Below are positions 35,401 through 42,823 of a stretch of DNA of 52,471 nt, piece after piece. A program made the translations under genes and the position numbers. Position 1 is the first letter of the stretch; the number at the start of each line of letters is the position of its first letter. The stretch comes from CAYONP01 sp964405335 (GTDB lineage Bacteria; Armatimonadota; UBA10988): contig CAYONP010000034.1 of the NCBI GenBank assembly GCA_964405335.1, positions 1 through 52,471 of the forward strand. Direction: 5' to 3'. The notes beneath the pieces are model-generated. The model worked only from the letters and a program-made list of their open reading frames with translations. It did not search any database and had not been told where the DNA came from.

Positions 35401-37224
35401 GCGGTTGCCGGTGAACGGGTTGGGCACCTCGGCGACGTCGTTGTAGATCAGCGTCTCGCGGCCCTCGGGCACGCCCAGGCCGTTGGGCAGCGTGCCGATG
35501 TAGTTGGTCTGGACCTCGTTGTTGCCGCCGCCCGAAACTCGGATGCCGTTGAGCACGTTGCCGGCGATCACGTTGCGGCTCGAGACGGCCAGCCCGCCGA
35601 TCCGGTTGTTGCCGTCGCCGACCACGTTCACGCCGTGGGTCAGGTTGCCGTCGGTCGGCCCGCCGTTGACCTGCCCGTCGGCATCGAGGCCGATCAGGTT
35701 GTTCTCGATCACGTGCGTGGCGTTGCCGTTGATCTCGATGCCCGACTTGCTCTCCGACGAGCGCAGCCGGCCGTTGCCATAGATGATGTTCTGCGCCGCC
35801 GCCGCCGGGCCGCCGATCTGCACCGTCGCACCGGCCGGCGCGTCGCTGAAGATGCCCGAGCCGCCGTTGCCGTCCTCGTCGACCTCGTCCTGCGTCGTGC
35901 CGCCGCACGAGCCGGCACCCGGGTCGAACCGATCGACATTCGAGTCGGCGAAGTCGAAGTCGGCGCACGGGTTGCCCTGGTCCTCGTCGTTGCACTCGCA
36001 GCTCAGATTGACCCAACCGGTCGAGGTGCTCGAGTCATCGGTGCCGATCTGGTTGCCCTGGATGGTGGTCGTGCCGGTCGCCGACGGGGCGATGTAGATG
36101 CCGGCGTGGAAGAAGTTGCCGGTGCAGGCGCCGCAGCGGCGGATGGTGTTGCCGGCCAGCGCGGTCGAGCCGCCGATCAGGTTGTTCCCCGGCCCGGTGA
36201 CACGAATGCCCGACGACGGGTACTGCACGATGGTATTCTGCTGAATCGTGTTGTCGCCGGTGCCCTCGATATTGATCGCGTGCCGCGAGCCGTTGTTCGT
36301 GAAGGTCGTCGCCGAGTGGCTGTACTGCGTGCCGGTGAAGCTGTTCGACGCGCCGGCGACGGTGCCGCCAATCGTGTTCTGCCCGCTGCCGACGATCGAG
36401 ATGGTGGCGTTGAGCCCGATCACCGCGTCGAGGTCGGCCTGCGCCTGGGTCGAGTTCGGCGCCGCCATCGGCGAGGTGAAGCTGCCGTTCTGCACCGTCG
36501 TGGTCGACGCCGCGCCGACGTTGTCGAGGATGATCGCCGCCAAGGTGTGCGAGGCGAAGTTGTTGTCCGACCCGGGCGAGACGCTGCCGATGAAGCACCG
36601 CCCGCCGGCGAGGTTGGTCAGAATGCCGATATGGTTGCCGGTGATATCGCAGTTGACCACCCGGTTCTGGTCGCCGCCGCGAACCCAGATCGCCGGGGCG
36701 TAGCGCGGGCCGTTGAGGATGGTCAGACCCTCGATGGTCACGTCGTCGACGTTGTTGATCTCGATCCCGGCCCGGTCGACATCGACCCGGATGCTGCCCG
36801 CCCCGGCGCCGACCCCGTTACCCGTGCCGATCCCGGCCAGGTTGAGGCGCACATCGGCGATGCCGTTGTCGTCGACCTCGCCGTCGACCGTGGTGTTCCC
36901 CCGCGCGATCGCCGGCAGCGCCGAGCCGAGCACGATGGTCGTGCCCTGGTTGGGCAGAAAGACCGTGCCGTTGAAGGCGATGGTCACCCGCCCGTCGCCG
37001 GCCGGCGCCAGGTTGGCGATCTGGATGGCCTCACGCAGTGAGATGCCCGTTCCGGCCGGTGCGCCGGGCGGCGGGTAGGTGATGTCTCCCGCGTTGTTCT
37101 CGTCGGCCGTGGTGTTGACCGTGATGGTCACCTGGGCGAGCGCCGGCGACGCGACGAGGAGGGACAGGAGACCGAGGGCCAGGGCACGCAGAACCGCCGG
37201 CAGGCGGCGCGAATCACACCCCAT
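29470..37224 (-). CDS. Giant secreted beta-helix surface protein (CSLREAI, PbH1 repeats, Ig-like domains, FlgD-like tail)
   Basis: Protein of 2584 residues. The ATG at 37224 has AAGGA 8 bases upstream; signal peptide LRALALGLLSLLVASPALAQ. Order: a CSLREAI-type opening (GISLREAIQIANLAPAG); about 1600 residues of right-handed beta-helix with recurrent phrases such as NVISGN, NLIGT and NRIG; three invasin/Ig-like domains (about 1770-2140); then about 440 residues with two FWL-type beta domains (GWNQVANPFTSPFNF), a beta-sandwich and a final FlgD-Ig-like domain (DWDGRDDAGRPVPSGTYQIE). The tail resembles C-terminal export/anchoring regions. The same tail architecture ends the protein at 47290-50472. 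A small lipoprotein gene lies 54 bp upstream. Likely an adhesin or surface polymer-binding protein; ligand unknown. Confidence 0.93.
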   Translation of the reverse strand: MGCDSRRLPAVLRALALGLLSLLVASPALAQVTITVNTTADENNAGDITYPPPGAPAGTGISLREAIQIANLAPAGDGRVTIAFNGTVFLPNQGTTIVLGSALPAIARGNTTVDGEVDDNGIADVRLNLAGIGTGNGVGAGAGSIRVDVDRAGIEINNVDDVTIEGLTILNGPRYAPAIWVRGGDQNRVVNCDITGNHIGILTNLAGGRCFIGSVSPGSDNNFASHTLAAIILDNVGAASTTTVQNGSFTSPMAAPNSTQAQADLDAVIGLNATISIVGSGQNTIGGTVAGASNSFTGTQYSHSATTFTNNGSRHAINIEGTGDNTIQQNTIVQYPSSGIRVTGPGNNLIGGSTALAGNTIRRCGACTGNFFHAGIYIAPSATGTTTIQGNQIGTDDSSTSTGWVNLSCECNDEDQGNPCADFDFADSNVDRFDPGAGSCGGTTQDEVDEDGNGGSGIFSDAPAGATVQIGGPAAAAQNIIYGNGRLRSSESKSGIEINGNATHVIENNLIGLDADGQVNGGPTDGNLTHGVNVVGDGNNRIGGLAVSSRNVIAGNVLNGIRVSGGGNNEVQTNYIGTLPNGLGVPEGRETLIYNDVAEVPNPFTGNRPPDDERTNALYSSNGVNGVIIEAAASGANLINSSLISGNSTDGVTISGSGNNTLFGNVIGLNAPGNARLANRRHGVAISSNATGDNIVGGSAPGQRNVISGNNAFGISVEGNSPNSSANTIAGNFIGISIDATAALGNLAGGIGVDSVAQQTIGGEDLGEGNTIAGNDPDNDSADGIELAGSGNHRVLGNIIGAAPTDLATFPQPIRLTGAAQFANGGAGILIDASASGDVTIGFADLGGGNIGVHANYVVNNGKAGIEVAGSGTAEMIGNRIGVAPDSTGVSTAMPNADEGILLSGSGSNTVGRLNAGAIDLTLANVVSGNADNGISVPGGAMGPTSTKADSTVNLIQGNLIGTGLAGNSAVPNGTDETTPGASNGLAITSTAFVDVISNVIAGNVNSGLYFFGSGVVEARGNRIGLSRDGTLALANGRHGVYIPPGGTGSLLLGAAGAANANVIAGNGDGDGQAPNGDEGDGVHLEGGITNTLTNNLIGTGPAGTTAFPNARHGLFLRTAAGATTNVTNSTISGNTDDGVQLRSGQILLQNNRIGTTVTGNTALGNGGDGVEINDTTLPGLRQGMRILDSTISGNLGTGVRVVQGGGNAVGEADDIRLQGNLIGLGSNGTTSLGNGVAGPNPNTSHGVHVEAGVEGKVHVGGAAAGEGNLISGNSGWGVRYESSAYSTLGENNQPVIYNNLIGTNAGGLSGLGNGGGGLFLNTGDLLPVSLGVDGATVGRVGGAPANVISGNGGPGVRVADASAATIVGNFIGTSPDGTAAQQGGASLGNAGNGVQVDAGFSGPLTIGGGSDDVRNVIAGSGAFGIDSSSTGDVLIQNNLLGAREPGLDAFPAGGGNALGGIDISGGGPAVTIDIIDNVVLESGGANTGVAVAGAAAEVNLTGTTVSDSVGTGINVSSSAATVTIDDCLVTGNGFSGIVLTGIGANTVNECEVTDNGAAGTTDLESAGIVLNGTGAYVVTRCEILRNALDGVFIAATDAQIGLNAGAPFLTSSLRNTISEQGRHGVTVSSGIRNLISGNVFRLNAGLPIDLVDAGDDAGGVTPNDLNDVDAGPNTLLNHPVLEPLTDGGGGIYTIRGVAPGAAVVQLYEALDDNPRDTSPDVDQVLRNPDHRGEVRRLLAEVVPDPDGSFEHTTASGDISKPARPLATALAIDANGNTSEFARNAGVLDTNNSGVDVSPSAVQVDAQTPGVATITVTVVDIIGTPVPGFGGVAIIATDPVPLPSVVEVTPPVGTEQVTDANGQVTATALARAHENCPDQVTFSATVNGVPVNDSAPLTFTTGAAQAGLSTIEVAAASPPDPIANGRDEAIVEITIMDNSDPDLGVPCPVPGISFDDLEIYELDNRLTESDLVQPNEVTPGGVTDAEGKAFARIHTVNAGQYSIGFRLNGVSAVDFSSVPITTAVAFGPNLPDPDASSLTVVADDPLLANGVATVNVTIRLLDDAGEPIEAVQPDEFDLAISPAAIAGAIGLTGPLNATDSNGETTFSFTSNQGGPVSIAVTVVREDGDGNPANNPSVTLADTADATFQGFFTQSYGPGLHMMGISGVPVDPSPPGVLAPLVPDINLARWNPVTESYDVFANARQAGAFNMTAGAGFWLLLDRTITLTVPGDPTAAATFDVPLRNGWNQVANPFTSPFNFDLEAIEVFQNGARVGTLDSAAAQALVAPYAWRWDPVLQYLLVLDPDTAAAGTVVGQVSSGRAWFWLCRGNGVSVRLRASAAARTRARAAATPGSWLASLEATSATGSAQALFGASSSRLRAELPPQSPQPASLAIEFRDTQGRSATDVRQGPVTSQQRWTVDVTSQAEGEVTLSWKGLARALPEGHRLYLVDPQTEQRVLMNSRQAYTYVASRGTRQFVLELDPRGEKLLNITDFNPGVSRGRGRGMGMSVTITAPARLVAQVKGSGGRIVRRFEVFGNLGTNSLDWDGRDDAGRPVPSGTYQIEITALDGTGDTARAVRTVVIQ

Positions 37225-37278
37225 GACTGCATTCCTTTCGCGCAACCTGGACAGCGGAGCTGTCCATCGGCGACGAGC

Positions 37279-37674
37279 CTAGATCGCCGGCGTGTCCGGC
37301 GGCGGCTCGACCCCGCCACCGGTGGTCGAGACCGGCTGCAGGCGTACGTCAATCGTGCTCTGGTTGGCCGACAGCGTCAGACGACGCTCAAGGAAATCGC
37401 GAGCGGTGATGGTCACGGCCTGGTCGTCGAGCGGCAGGCCGCCGAGGGTGAACTCCCCCCGCGCGTTGGTGCTCGCCGACAGGCCGCCGACCTGCACCGT
37501 CGCACTGGGAATCCCGCGGCCGGTCGAGGCATTGCCGACGAACCCGCTCACCGAACGGGTCCGCGCGATGCCCGGCAGGAACTGCTCCTCACCGTCGCCG
37601 CAGCCCCATGCCGCTACACCGAGGACCAGCGCGGCAGCCAACTGGGCCGCCCTGCGGGCTATCCGAAGGCGCAT
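37279..37674 (-). CDS. Small lipoprotein with carboxypeptidase-regulatory-like domain
   Basis: Protein of 131 residues, with GGGAGG 9 bases before the ATG. Lipoprotein signal with Cys25 (VAAWGC). The body is one CarboxypepD_reg-like beta-sandwich: SVSGFVGNASTGRGIPSATV, then STNARGEFTLGGLP and VTITARDFLERRLTL. It ends in a proline-rich tail. It precedes the giant beta-helix gene by 54 bp in the same direction and clearly resembles the lipoprotein at 45582-45980, which also sits near a large FlgD-tailed protein. A partner or anchor role for the giant protein is inferred. Confidence 0.87.
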   Translation of the reverse strand: MRLRIARRAAQLAAALVLGVAAWGCGDGEEQFLPGIARTRSVSGFVGNASTGRGIPSATVQVGGLSASTNARGEFTLGGLPLDDQAVTITARDFLERRLTLSANQSTIDVRLQPVSTTGGGVEPPPDTPAI

Positions 37675-37721
37675 TGACCGTCACCTCCCACGCCGAGACA
37701 ACGTCCCAGCCCGATCAGCAT

Positions 37722-37751
37722 AGAGTACGCATTGGCCGAAAGGTTTGTCAA
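37722..37751 (-). promoter_or_regulatory. Sigma-70-like promoter of the lipoprotein/giant protein operon
   Basis: On the minus strand a consensus TTGACA (37746-37751) is followed after 18 bases by TACTCT (37722-37727), about 48 bp before the lipoprotein ATG. This is the best -35 box seen in the window. The rest of the gap 37675-37977 shows nothing further to me. Confidence 0.65.
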
Positions 37752-37977
37752 GTTGACCCGCGCCCCTTCGGCACTCCGCGACACCCTCCTCCTCGCTCTT
37801 CGAGACGGTTCGGACGTACGTCGGCGCACCAGGGACGGAACAGGGGAATCGAACGATCACGGGGAACGCACCGCTCCGGATACGACCGGAACCACCGCGC
37901 GGGCTGGGGCATGCCCGGGGAGCGCCCGCCACGGTCCAGTATGACATTCCCGACCGGCGAGGGCAATAAACCTCGGC

Positions 37978-38556
37978 TCACGATTCCTGCCCGGCCGCCA
38001 CCGCCGCCCTCAGACACCACTCCACCGCCGCCGCCCGTGCACCTTCCGGCACCGCCCCGCTCACCGCCCCGAGCGAGCGGGCCAGGGCGCGCGAGCCCTG
38101 CTCCAGCGCCGCCGCGGCGGTCGGCGCCGCGGCCGACGCGCCGGCTGTCAGGCTCAGCGATTGGTCGAGCCAGGCGGCCGCCGCCCGCAGCAGCTCGCCG
38201 GTGCCGCGTTCGAGGGCTTCGTCGCGCGCGCCGCGCGGCGCCTCGGCTGCGGCCTGGTCGGCCGCCTGAAACGCCGCCGCCAGCGCCCGCTGCGCCTCCT
38301 CGCTCGCGGCGCAGGCGTGGCGTGCCGCGGTCAGCGCCAGAAGCAGCGCCGAACGAGACGGCCCGTGGCTCGCCCCGGCCAGGTCGCGGATCAGCCGGCC
38401 GCAGGTCTCCAGCGCCGTCGCGTCGGGCGCCAAGGCGCAGGCGAGCAGGCCGATCGCGGCGGTCAGCGCGTGGCGGTCCGTGCTCTCTGGGTCGTCGGCC
38501 ACCGCCCGGGCGGCGAGCCAATCGGCGCGCAGCCGCTCGGCCGCCCGGCCGACCAC
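37978..38556 (-). CDS. Small alanine-rich helical protein of unknown function
   Basis: Protein of 192 residues if started at the GTG that shares a base with the stop of the metalloprotease gene (TAGTG). This is the same type of junction seen at 22828, which supports real translational coupling. The sequence is almost all helical and rich in alanine, with no signal peptide, membrane helix or known motif (RLIRDLAGASHGPSRSALLL, DEALERGTGELLRAAAAW). I do not recognise a family. It could be an accessory to the protease; a chance reading in GC-rich DNA is the alternative. Confidence 0.55.
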   Translation of the reverse strand: MVGRAAERLRADWLAARAVADDPESTDRHALTAAIGLLACALAPDATALETCGRLIRDLAGASHGPSRSALLLALTAARHACAASEEAQRALAAAFQAADQAAAEAPRGARDEALERGTGELLRAAAAWLDQSLSLTAGASAAAPTAAAALEQGSRALARSLGAVSGAVPEGARAAAVEWCLRAAVAAGQES

Positions 38557-40505
38557 TAGAACTGCATCCCGCCGAAGATCTCGAGCAGCACCGGCACGTC
38601 GGCCTCGGGGTCGGCGGTGAGCAACAACAGCCCGTGAGCCTGCCCGCCGGCGAGGATGCCAATCGAGACGATGGTCGCCGGACCGACCGCGTAGTTGCCG
38701 TGCGCGACCATCAGATGCGCTTCGAGCGGCGGTCCCTCGCGCTGCAGCGGTTCGTCGCGCAGCACCTCGGCCGGCCCCGCGCTGGCGCGCAGGTTGGCCA
38801 GCACGTCCTCGACCACCGCGCGGGCCGACGGGTAGTCGCCGCCGGTGCTGTAGCCGATCATCGGCAGCGTGCCGTCCTGGCCGATGCGGGCCATGACCAC
38901 CAGACCGGTCGCCGGGTCGAACATCCCTTCCCAGCCGGCCGGCACGGGCAGCCGGGCGCCCGAGACCGGGTGCTGGAAGACCGGTGTGCCGCCGGCCGGA
39001 ATGTCGGGCGGCGCGCCGCCGCCCAGGCCGGCAACCTGGCCCAGCCCGCCGACCACCTGCACACCGGCGCCGCTGGCCTCGAGCTCGCCGCCGGGGTTCC
39101 ACGGGTCGTGGCGCATGGCCAGGTTGTCGGCGCCGACCATCGCCGCGGCCATGCTCAGCCGCGTCTCACCGAATGGATGAGTCGACATGTATTCGGGCAT
39201 CTGCTGCGCGCCGGTGGCCTGCTTCATCACGTTGTCGATGGTGGCGAAGAGCCCGAAGCAGTGGATGATGCCGCCCTCCCAAAACTCGCTCGACTCGTCG
39301 GCCACGTGCTGCAGATGCCGCACCGCCGCCGCGTCGGCAGCCACCTCACGCTGCTGGATGCTGTGCGGGTCGGGGGTCTGCCCGCTCTCACTGTGGCGCA
39401 TGTAGTAGTGAGCCATCTCGTGCGCCATGACCGTGCCGATCATGCTGTTGAACACCTTCACGAAGCGGTTGACCTGCTCCTGGTCGGCCCAGTCGATCGA
39501 CTCCGGTTCGGGCAACGGCTCGCCGGCCAGAATGGCCACCGCCAGCTCGCTGGTGTAGTCGGTCAACCGCCCGCTCAACTCGCCGGCGGGCAGGCCCTGC
39601 TCGCGCAGGGCGCAGTAATGCTCGGCGGCGCGGGCGAACGGGTCGCACATGCCGGCGAAGAAGGCGACGAACCCCGGGCCGAGGTCGTTGCGGCCGAGCG
39701 CGAAGGCGTTGAAGTCCTGGCCCGGGATGCAGTAGATCTCGGCCTGCCCAATCCGCTCCTGCTCGCGCTCCGAGAGGTACGGCACGAGGAAGCTCTTGAG
39801 CGAGCGGAGCAACGGCTGGAACATGCCGCAGCGGCCGAGCAGGGCAAGGTCCATCTGACCGTTGTCGTCAAGCTCGGTAAGCAGCGACTTGAGGTCATCG
39901 CCGCCGCTGCCGTAGAGCTCCTCGACCGCCTGTGCCTGGGCCTGCGCCGCCGCGGGATCGGCGCCGACCGCGCGGACCGGGAAGGCCTCGTACGTACCGG
40001 CGACGAGCAGCGGCACCAGCTCGTCGAGCTGCAGGCGGCGGGCGGTCACCGCCTCGGCGTAGCCGAACCCGAGGGTGCCGGTCTGGCGGCCGATCACCGC
40101 CATCACCGAGCCGCTGCAGACAAAGCCGTTGAGCCGGAAGCGGACCTTCGCCAGCCGCACCCTCGGGCGCTCGTCGGGGGCGCTGACCTCGAGCACCTCG
40201 AAATCGGGCAGCTCGCCGGCCCAGCGGTCGAGCGCCGTGTGGATGAAGGTGTCGGGCGACGGCGCCGTCTCGTAGCGGAAGAACTCGAGGCTGGCCGCGC
40301 CGAACAGCGTGGTTTGCGGATCGCGCTGCATCCGCAGGCCGGTCTCGGTGGGCGCCAACTGCCAGTCGCGCGGCACGCTGATGGTCCGCTCGCCAGCGGC
40401 CGTCGGCAGCGTGTGGTCGGTCAGCGCGGGCAGCAGCGCGCGGCCGGGCAGGCCACAGCAGAGCAACGCGGCGAGCGCCAGGCAGCGCCGGCGGAAGGCA
40501 GCCAT
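38556..40505 (-). CDS. Secreted M48-like zinc metalloprotease
   Basis: Protein of 649 residues. The ATG at 40505 has GGAGAGG 5 bases upstream. Signal peptide: LALAALLCCGLPGRA. The zinc site HEMAHYYMRH lies near residue 360, in GTVMAHEMAHYYMRHSESG, with a glutamate about 25 residues later (QQREVAADAAAV) as probable third ligand, the M48-type gluzincin pattern. Flanking N-terminal (about 25-200) and C-terminal (about 490-649) halves share SVPRDWQL/LPVPAGWEGMFDP-type blocks, suggesting two related beta-rich domains around the protease. It lies between a small membrane protein (73 bp upstream) and the 192-residue protein (1-base overlap). Periplasmic proteolysis is likely; the target is unknown. 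Confidence 0.88.
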   Translation of the reverse strand: MAAFRRRCLALAALLCCGLPGRALLPALTDHTLPTAAGERTISVPRDWQLAPTETGLRMQRDPQTTLFGAASLEFFRYETAPSPDTFIHTALDRWAGELPDFEVLEVSAPDERPRVRLAKVRFRLNGFVCSGSVMAVIGRQTGTLGFGYAEAVTARRLQLDELVPLLVAGTYEAFPVRAVGADPAAAQAQAQAVEELYGSGGDDLKSLLTELDDNGQMDLALLGRCGMFQPLLRSLKSFLVPYLSEREQERIGQAEIYCIPGQDFNAFALGRNDLGPGFVAFFAGMCDPFARAAEHYCALREQGLPAGELSGRLTDYTSELAVAILAGEPLPEPESIDWADQEQVNRFVKVFNSMIGTVMAHEMAHYYMRHSESGQTPDPHSIQQREVAADAAAVRHLQHVADESSEFWEGGIIHCFGLFATIDNVMKQATGAQQMPEYMSTHPFGETRLSMAAAMVGADNLAMRHDPWNPGGELEASGAGVQVVGGLGQVAGLGGGAPPDIPAGGTPVFQHPVSGARLPVPAGWEGMFDPATGLVVMARIGQDGTLPMIGYSTGGDYPSARAVVEDVLANLRASAGPAEVLRDEPLQREGPPLEAHLMVAHGNYAVGPATIVSIGILAGGQAHGLLLLTADPEADVPVLLEIFGGMQF

Positions 40506-40578
40506 CGATCCCTCTCCCAGCCGTGTCAGCGGCTGTCCCCCGGTACGATTCGGCCGTCGCGGGCATTCCCTCCACGGC

Positions 40579-40926
40579 TCACGAGAAGCGCTCGCGCACC
40601 TCCTCGTCGTTGAGCACACTGAGGGTGTACAGCGGCATGCCTAAGGTGAGCAGCGCGCCGAGCGGGCTGAGATGGCCGGTGAGCAGGCGATAGACGGCAT
40701 TGAGGACATCGAACCCGCAGAGCTGAACCGCCCGCTGCCGGCCCCACTCGAAGCCGCGGAAGAGCCCATAGGCGGCGTAGAAGTGGCCGACCGAGAGACT
40801 GAGGATGAGCAATTGGATCAGGAACAGACTCGACTCGAACGCCTGAAAGACCCAGATCAGCCCCCACAGCACCTGAAACGCGGCGGCATAGACCACGGCC
40901 GGCGAAAGCTCCTGCTTGCGACTCAA
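40579..40926 (-). CDS. Small multi-pass membrane protein of unknown function
   Basis: Protein of 115 residues starting at TTG (40926) with GGGAG 7 bases upstream, which decides the start. Three to four hydrophobic segments are visible: AVVYAAAFQVLWGLIWVF, LFLIQLLILSLSVGHFYAAY, and the C-terminal LSPLGALLTLGMPLYTLSVL. It ends in a short charged tail (NDEEVRERFS). It precedes the M48 gene by 73 bp in the same direction, so it may be part of that unit. No family recognised. Confidence 0.75.
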   Translation of the reverse strand: MSRKQELSPAVVYAAAFQVLWGLIWVFQAFESSLFLIQLLILSLSVGHFYAAYGLFRGFEWGRQRAVQLCGFDVLNAVYRLLTGHLSPLGALLTLGMPLYTLSVLNDEEVRERFS

Positions 40927-40993
40927 CGCGTTCTCCCGCGGACGATCGCACCATCATGCCATCGCCCACCCGCGGTGTCCGGTTCCCACCATC

Positions 40994-41157
40994 GCAGATC
41001 CCGGGGTCAGACCCCGAAATCTTCTGGTTGGTTACCATCCAGCCCCAATCCATAACAACACAGAAGATCTCGGGGTCAGACCCCGAGATTCTGCCGCGGG
41101 TTACCATCGCGGGCAGTGGCGCAACATGTCAGATGATGGTGGGATCTGACCCCGTGC
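40994..41157. repeat. Cluster of GGGGTCAGACCCC palindromic repeats (family R3)
   Basis: Two direct units of about 48 bp (40994-41040 and 41062-41109) each contain the palindrome CGGGGTCAGACCCCG (41002-41016 and 41071-41085) and end in GGTTACCATC. A third, partial unit is inverted at 41135-41157. The second unit is a longer imperfect palindrome (41061-41093). The cluster fills the gap between the small membrane protein and the plus-strand gene at 41217. When read through it gives GSDPEI-type peptides, so upstream extension of that gene is not real. Confidence 0.82.
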
Positions 41158-41216
41158 TTTGGAGGTGGAGGATTGGGCTGGGTCGGTTCGAAAGGACCGG
41201 CGAGGAGCGCGGCCTG

Positions 41217-41711
41217 ATGTCATCGCGCGGCTGTGGCGCCGGCTGTCTGACGGCGACCGGTCTGTTCTTTGCCTTCGTCGCCTTCAGCAGCGCCGAGGGC
41301 TTGAGCATGATGCTCTTCTTTCTCGGCCTGACCGGCGTGATGTGGGCGCTGGCCGGGCTCAACATCCGGGCCATGCTGGCCGACAAGCAGGCCGCGCGCG
41401 AGCGCCTGCGCGAGCTGCAGGAGCGCAGCATCCTCGAAATCGCGGCCCGGCACGACGGGCTCATCTCGCCGGCGCAGGTGGCCATGGAGACCCGCGGCCT
41501 GACCGTCAAAGCGGCGCGCGCGCTGCTCGACGAACTCGCCCGCGAGGGCTTCTGCACCCTCGACAGCGACGACCAGGGCCGGCCGTTCTACCAGTTCGAC
41601 GTCGGCCAGTCGCGCGAGACCGGCGAGGAGCTGAGCGCCGACGAGTGGGTCGAGCGGATGAGCGGCCAGCGGCGGATGTCGAGCGGCCGCGACGTCGAGC
41701 TCGACCTGTAA
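41217..41711 (+). CDS. Two-TM membrane protein with C-terminal winged-helix-like domain
   Basis: Protein of 164 residues. The ATG at 41217 has GAGGAG 9 bases upstream; the frame is open further upstream but only through repeat DNA. Two membrane helices (LTATGLFFAFVAFSSA and SMMLFFLGLTGVMWALAGL) are followed by a charged helix. Residues about 65-130 read as a winged helix (ILEIAARHDGLISPAQVAME, KAARALLDELAREGFCTL). It may be a membrane-tethered regulator or a structural wHTH. No family named. It converges on manC with 15 bp between stops. Confidence 0.78.
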   Translation: MSSRGCGAGCLTATGLFFAFVAFSSAEGLSMMLFFLGLTGVMWALAGLNIRAMLADKQAARERLRELQERSILEIAARHDGLISPAQVAMETRGLTVKAARALLDELAREGFCTLDSDDQGRPFYQFDVGQSRETGEELSADEWVERMSGQRRMSSGRDVELDL

Positions 41712-41726
41712 CGACGCCGCGACGCA

Positions 41727-42761
41727 CTACCGCCGCGGGTCGGCTTCGCCCAGCCTGGCCAGCACCGCCTGCACCTCGTGCGCGCGGTCGGCGCGGGCGA
41801 TCAGCAGCGCGTCGGGCGTGTCGACCACGACCAGGTCCTCGAGTCCGATCAGGGCGACCAGCCGGTCGCCCGCATAGACCAGGCAACCCGCGCTGTCGAT
41901 GGTCACCACCTCGCCACGAGTGACGTTGGCCTCGCCCGGCACGCGCCGGATGTCGCGCAGCGCCTGCCACGAGCCGACGTCGTCCCAGTCCAGCTCGGCC
42001 GGGATGACCAGCACGCGCCCGGCCCGACTCTCCGGCTCGAAGATCAGAGTGTCGATCGGCGCCGGGTTGAAGCCTGCGTACTCGGCCTCGAGGCTGGCCG
42101 GATCGGAAACGATGCGGCACAGCCCGGCGTGCAGCGCCGGCGCATACTGCTCGATGCGGCGCAGCATGTTGGACGCGCGGAAGACGAAGTAGCCGGCGTT
42201 CCAGAAGTAGTCGCCCGACCGGAAGTAAGCCTCGGCCACCTCGGCGCTGGGCTTCTCCTCGAACCGCTCGACGGCCCGCACCGCTCCGTCGCCCGCGGCC
42301 TTGATGTAGCCGAAGCCGGGGTTGCCCCAGCTCGGCTGGAGGCCGATGGTCATCAGTCGGTCGGGCTGCGCGGCAATCGTCTCGGCGGCCCGCCGCAGGG
42401 CCTCGGCAAACGCCTCGGGCCGGCCGATGACGTGGTCGGAGTGGACGGTGGCCACCGTCGCCTCGGGGTCACGCTGCGCCAGCACCGCGGCGGCGTAGCC
42501 GATGGCCGGCCCGGTGTTGCGGCCCACCGGCTCGATCAAGATCTGGTCGCGAGGCAGCGCCGGGAGCTGGTCGACCACCTGGTCGACCAGCGGCCGGGTG
42601 GTGGCGACGTAGATTCGCTCGGCCACCGGCAGCACGCGCTGCCAGGTCTCCTGCAACAGGCTCTGCTCGCTGACCAGCGCTTGGAACTGCTTCGGCCGGG
42701 CACGCCGCGACATCGGCCAGAGCCGAGTGCCGCTGCCGCCGGCCATGATCACGACGTGCAT
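41727..42761 (-). CDS. manC: Mannose-1-phosphate guanylyltransferase
   Basis: Protein of 344 residues, the single-domain form without a phosphomannose isomerase tail. The ATG at 42761 has GGAG 7 bases upstream. The nucleotidyltransferase signature MAGGSGTRLWPMSRRARPKQF (split at the turn: MAGGSGTRLWPMS, then RRARPKQF), LIEPVGRNTGPAIGYAA, ATVHSDHVIG, NPGFGYIKA, VERFEEKPSAE, YFWNAGYFVF and LDWDDVGSWQAL are all present. It makes GDP-mannose from mannose-1-P and GTP, for surface glycan or mannan synthesis. The upstream gap holds repeats only, so its promoter is not obvious. It follows the Lpt genes on the same strand after 214 bp. Confidence 0.94.
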   Translation of the reverse strand: MHVVIMAGGSGTRLWPMSRRARPKQFQALVSEQSLLQETWQRVLPVAERIYVATTRPLVDQVVDQLPALPRDQILIEPVGRNTGPAIGYAAAVLAQRDPEATVATVHSDHVIGRPEAFAEALRRAAETIAAQPDRLMTIGLQPSWGNPGFGYIKAAGDGAVRAVERFEEKPSAEVAEAYFRSGDYFWNAGYFVFRASNMLRRIEQYAPALHAGLCRIVSDPASLEAEYAGFNPAPIDTLIFEPESRAGRVLVIPAELDWDDVGSWQALRDIRRVPGEANVTRGEVVTIDSAGCLVYAGDRLVALIGLEDLVVVDTPDALLIARADRAHEVQAVLARLGEADPRR

Positions 42762-42823
42762 CGGCGACTCCGGCGTGTGGGCCGGCATTGGCGAGTGACG
42801 CGTCCGGCCGACCGGCCGCGGTA

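Noticed and set aside
29365..37041. Two very long plus-strand open frames (938 and 1617 codons) antisense to the giant surface protein
   Set aside because: They are rich in Arg/Ala/Val/Asp with no domain, signal peptide or ribosome binding site and mirror the repetitive beta-helix coding DNA. The minus-strand protein has a signal peptide and recognisable domains.
40956..41216. N-terminal extension of the membrane/winged-helix protein
   Set aside because: The extension is translated repeat DNA (GSDPEI-type peptides); a good ribosome binding site precedes the ATG at 41217.
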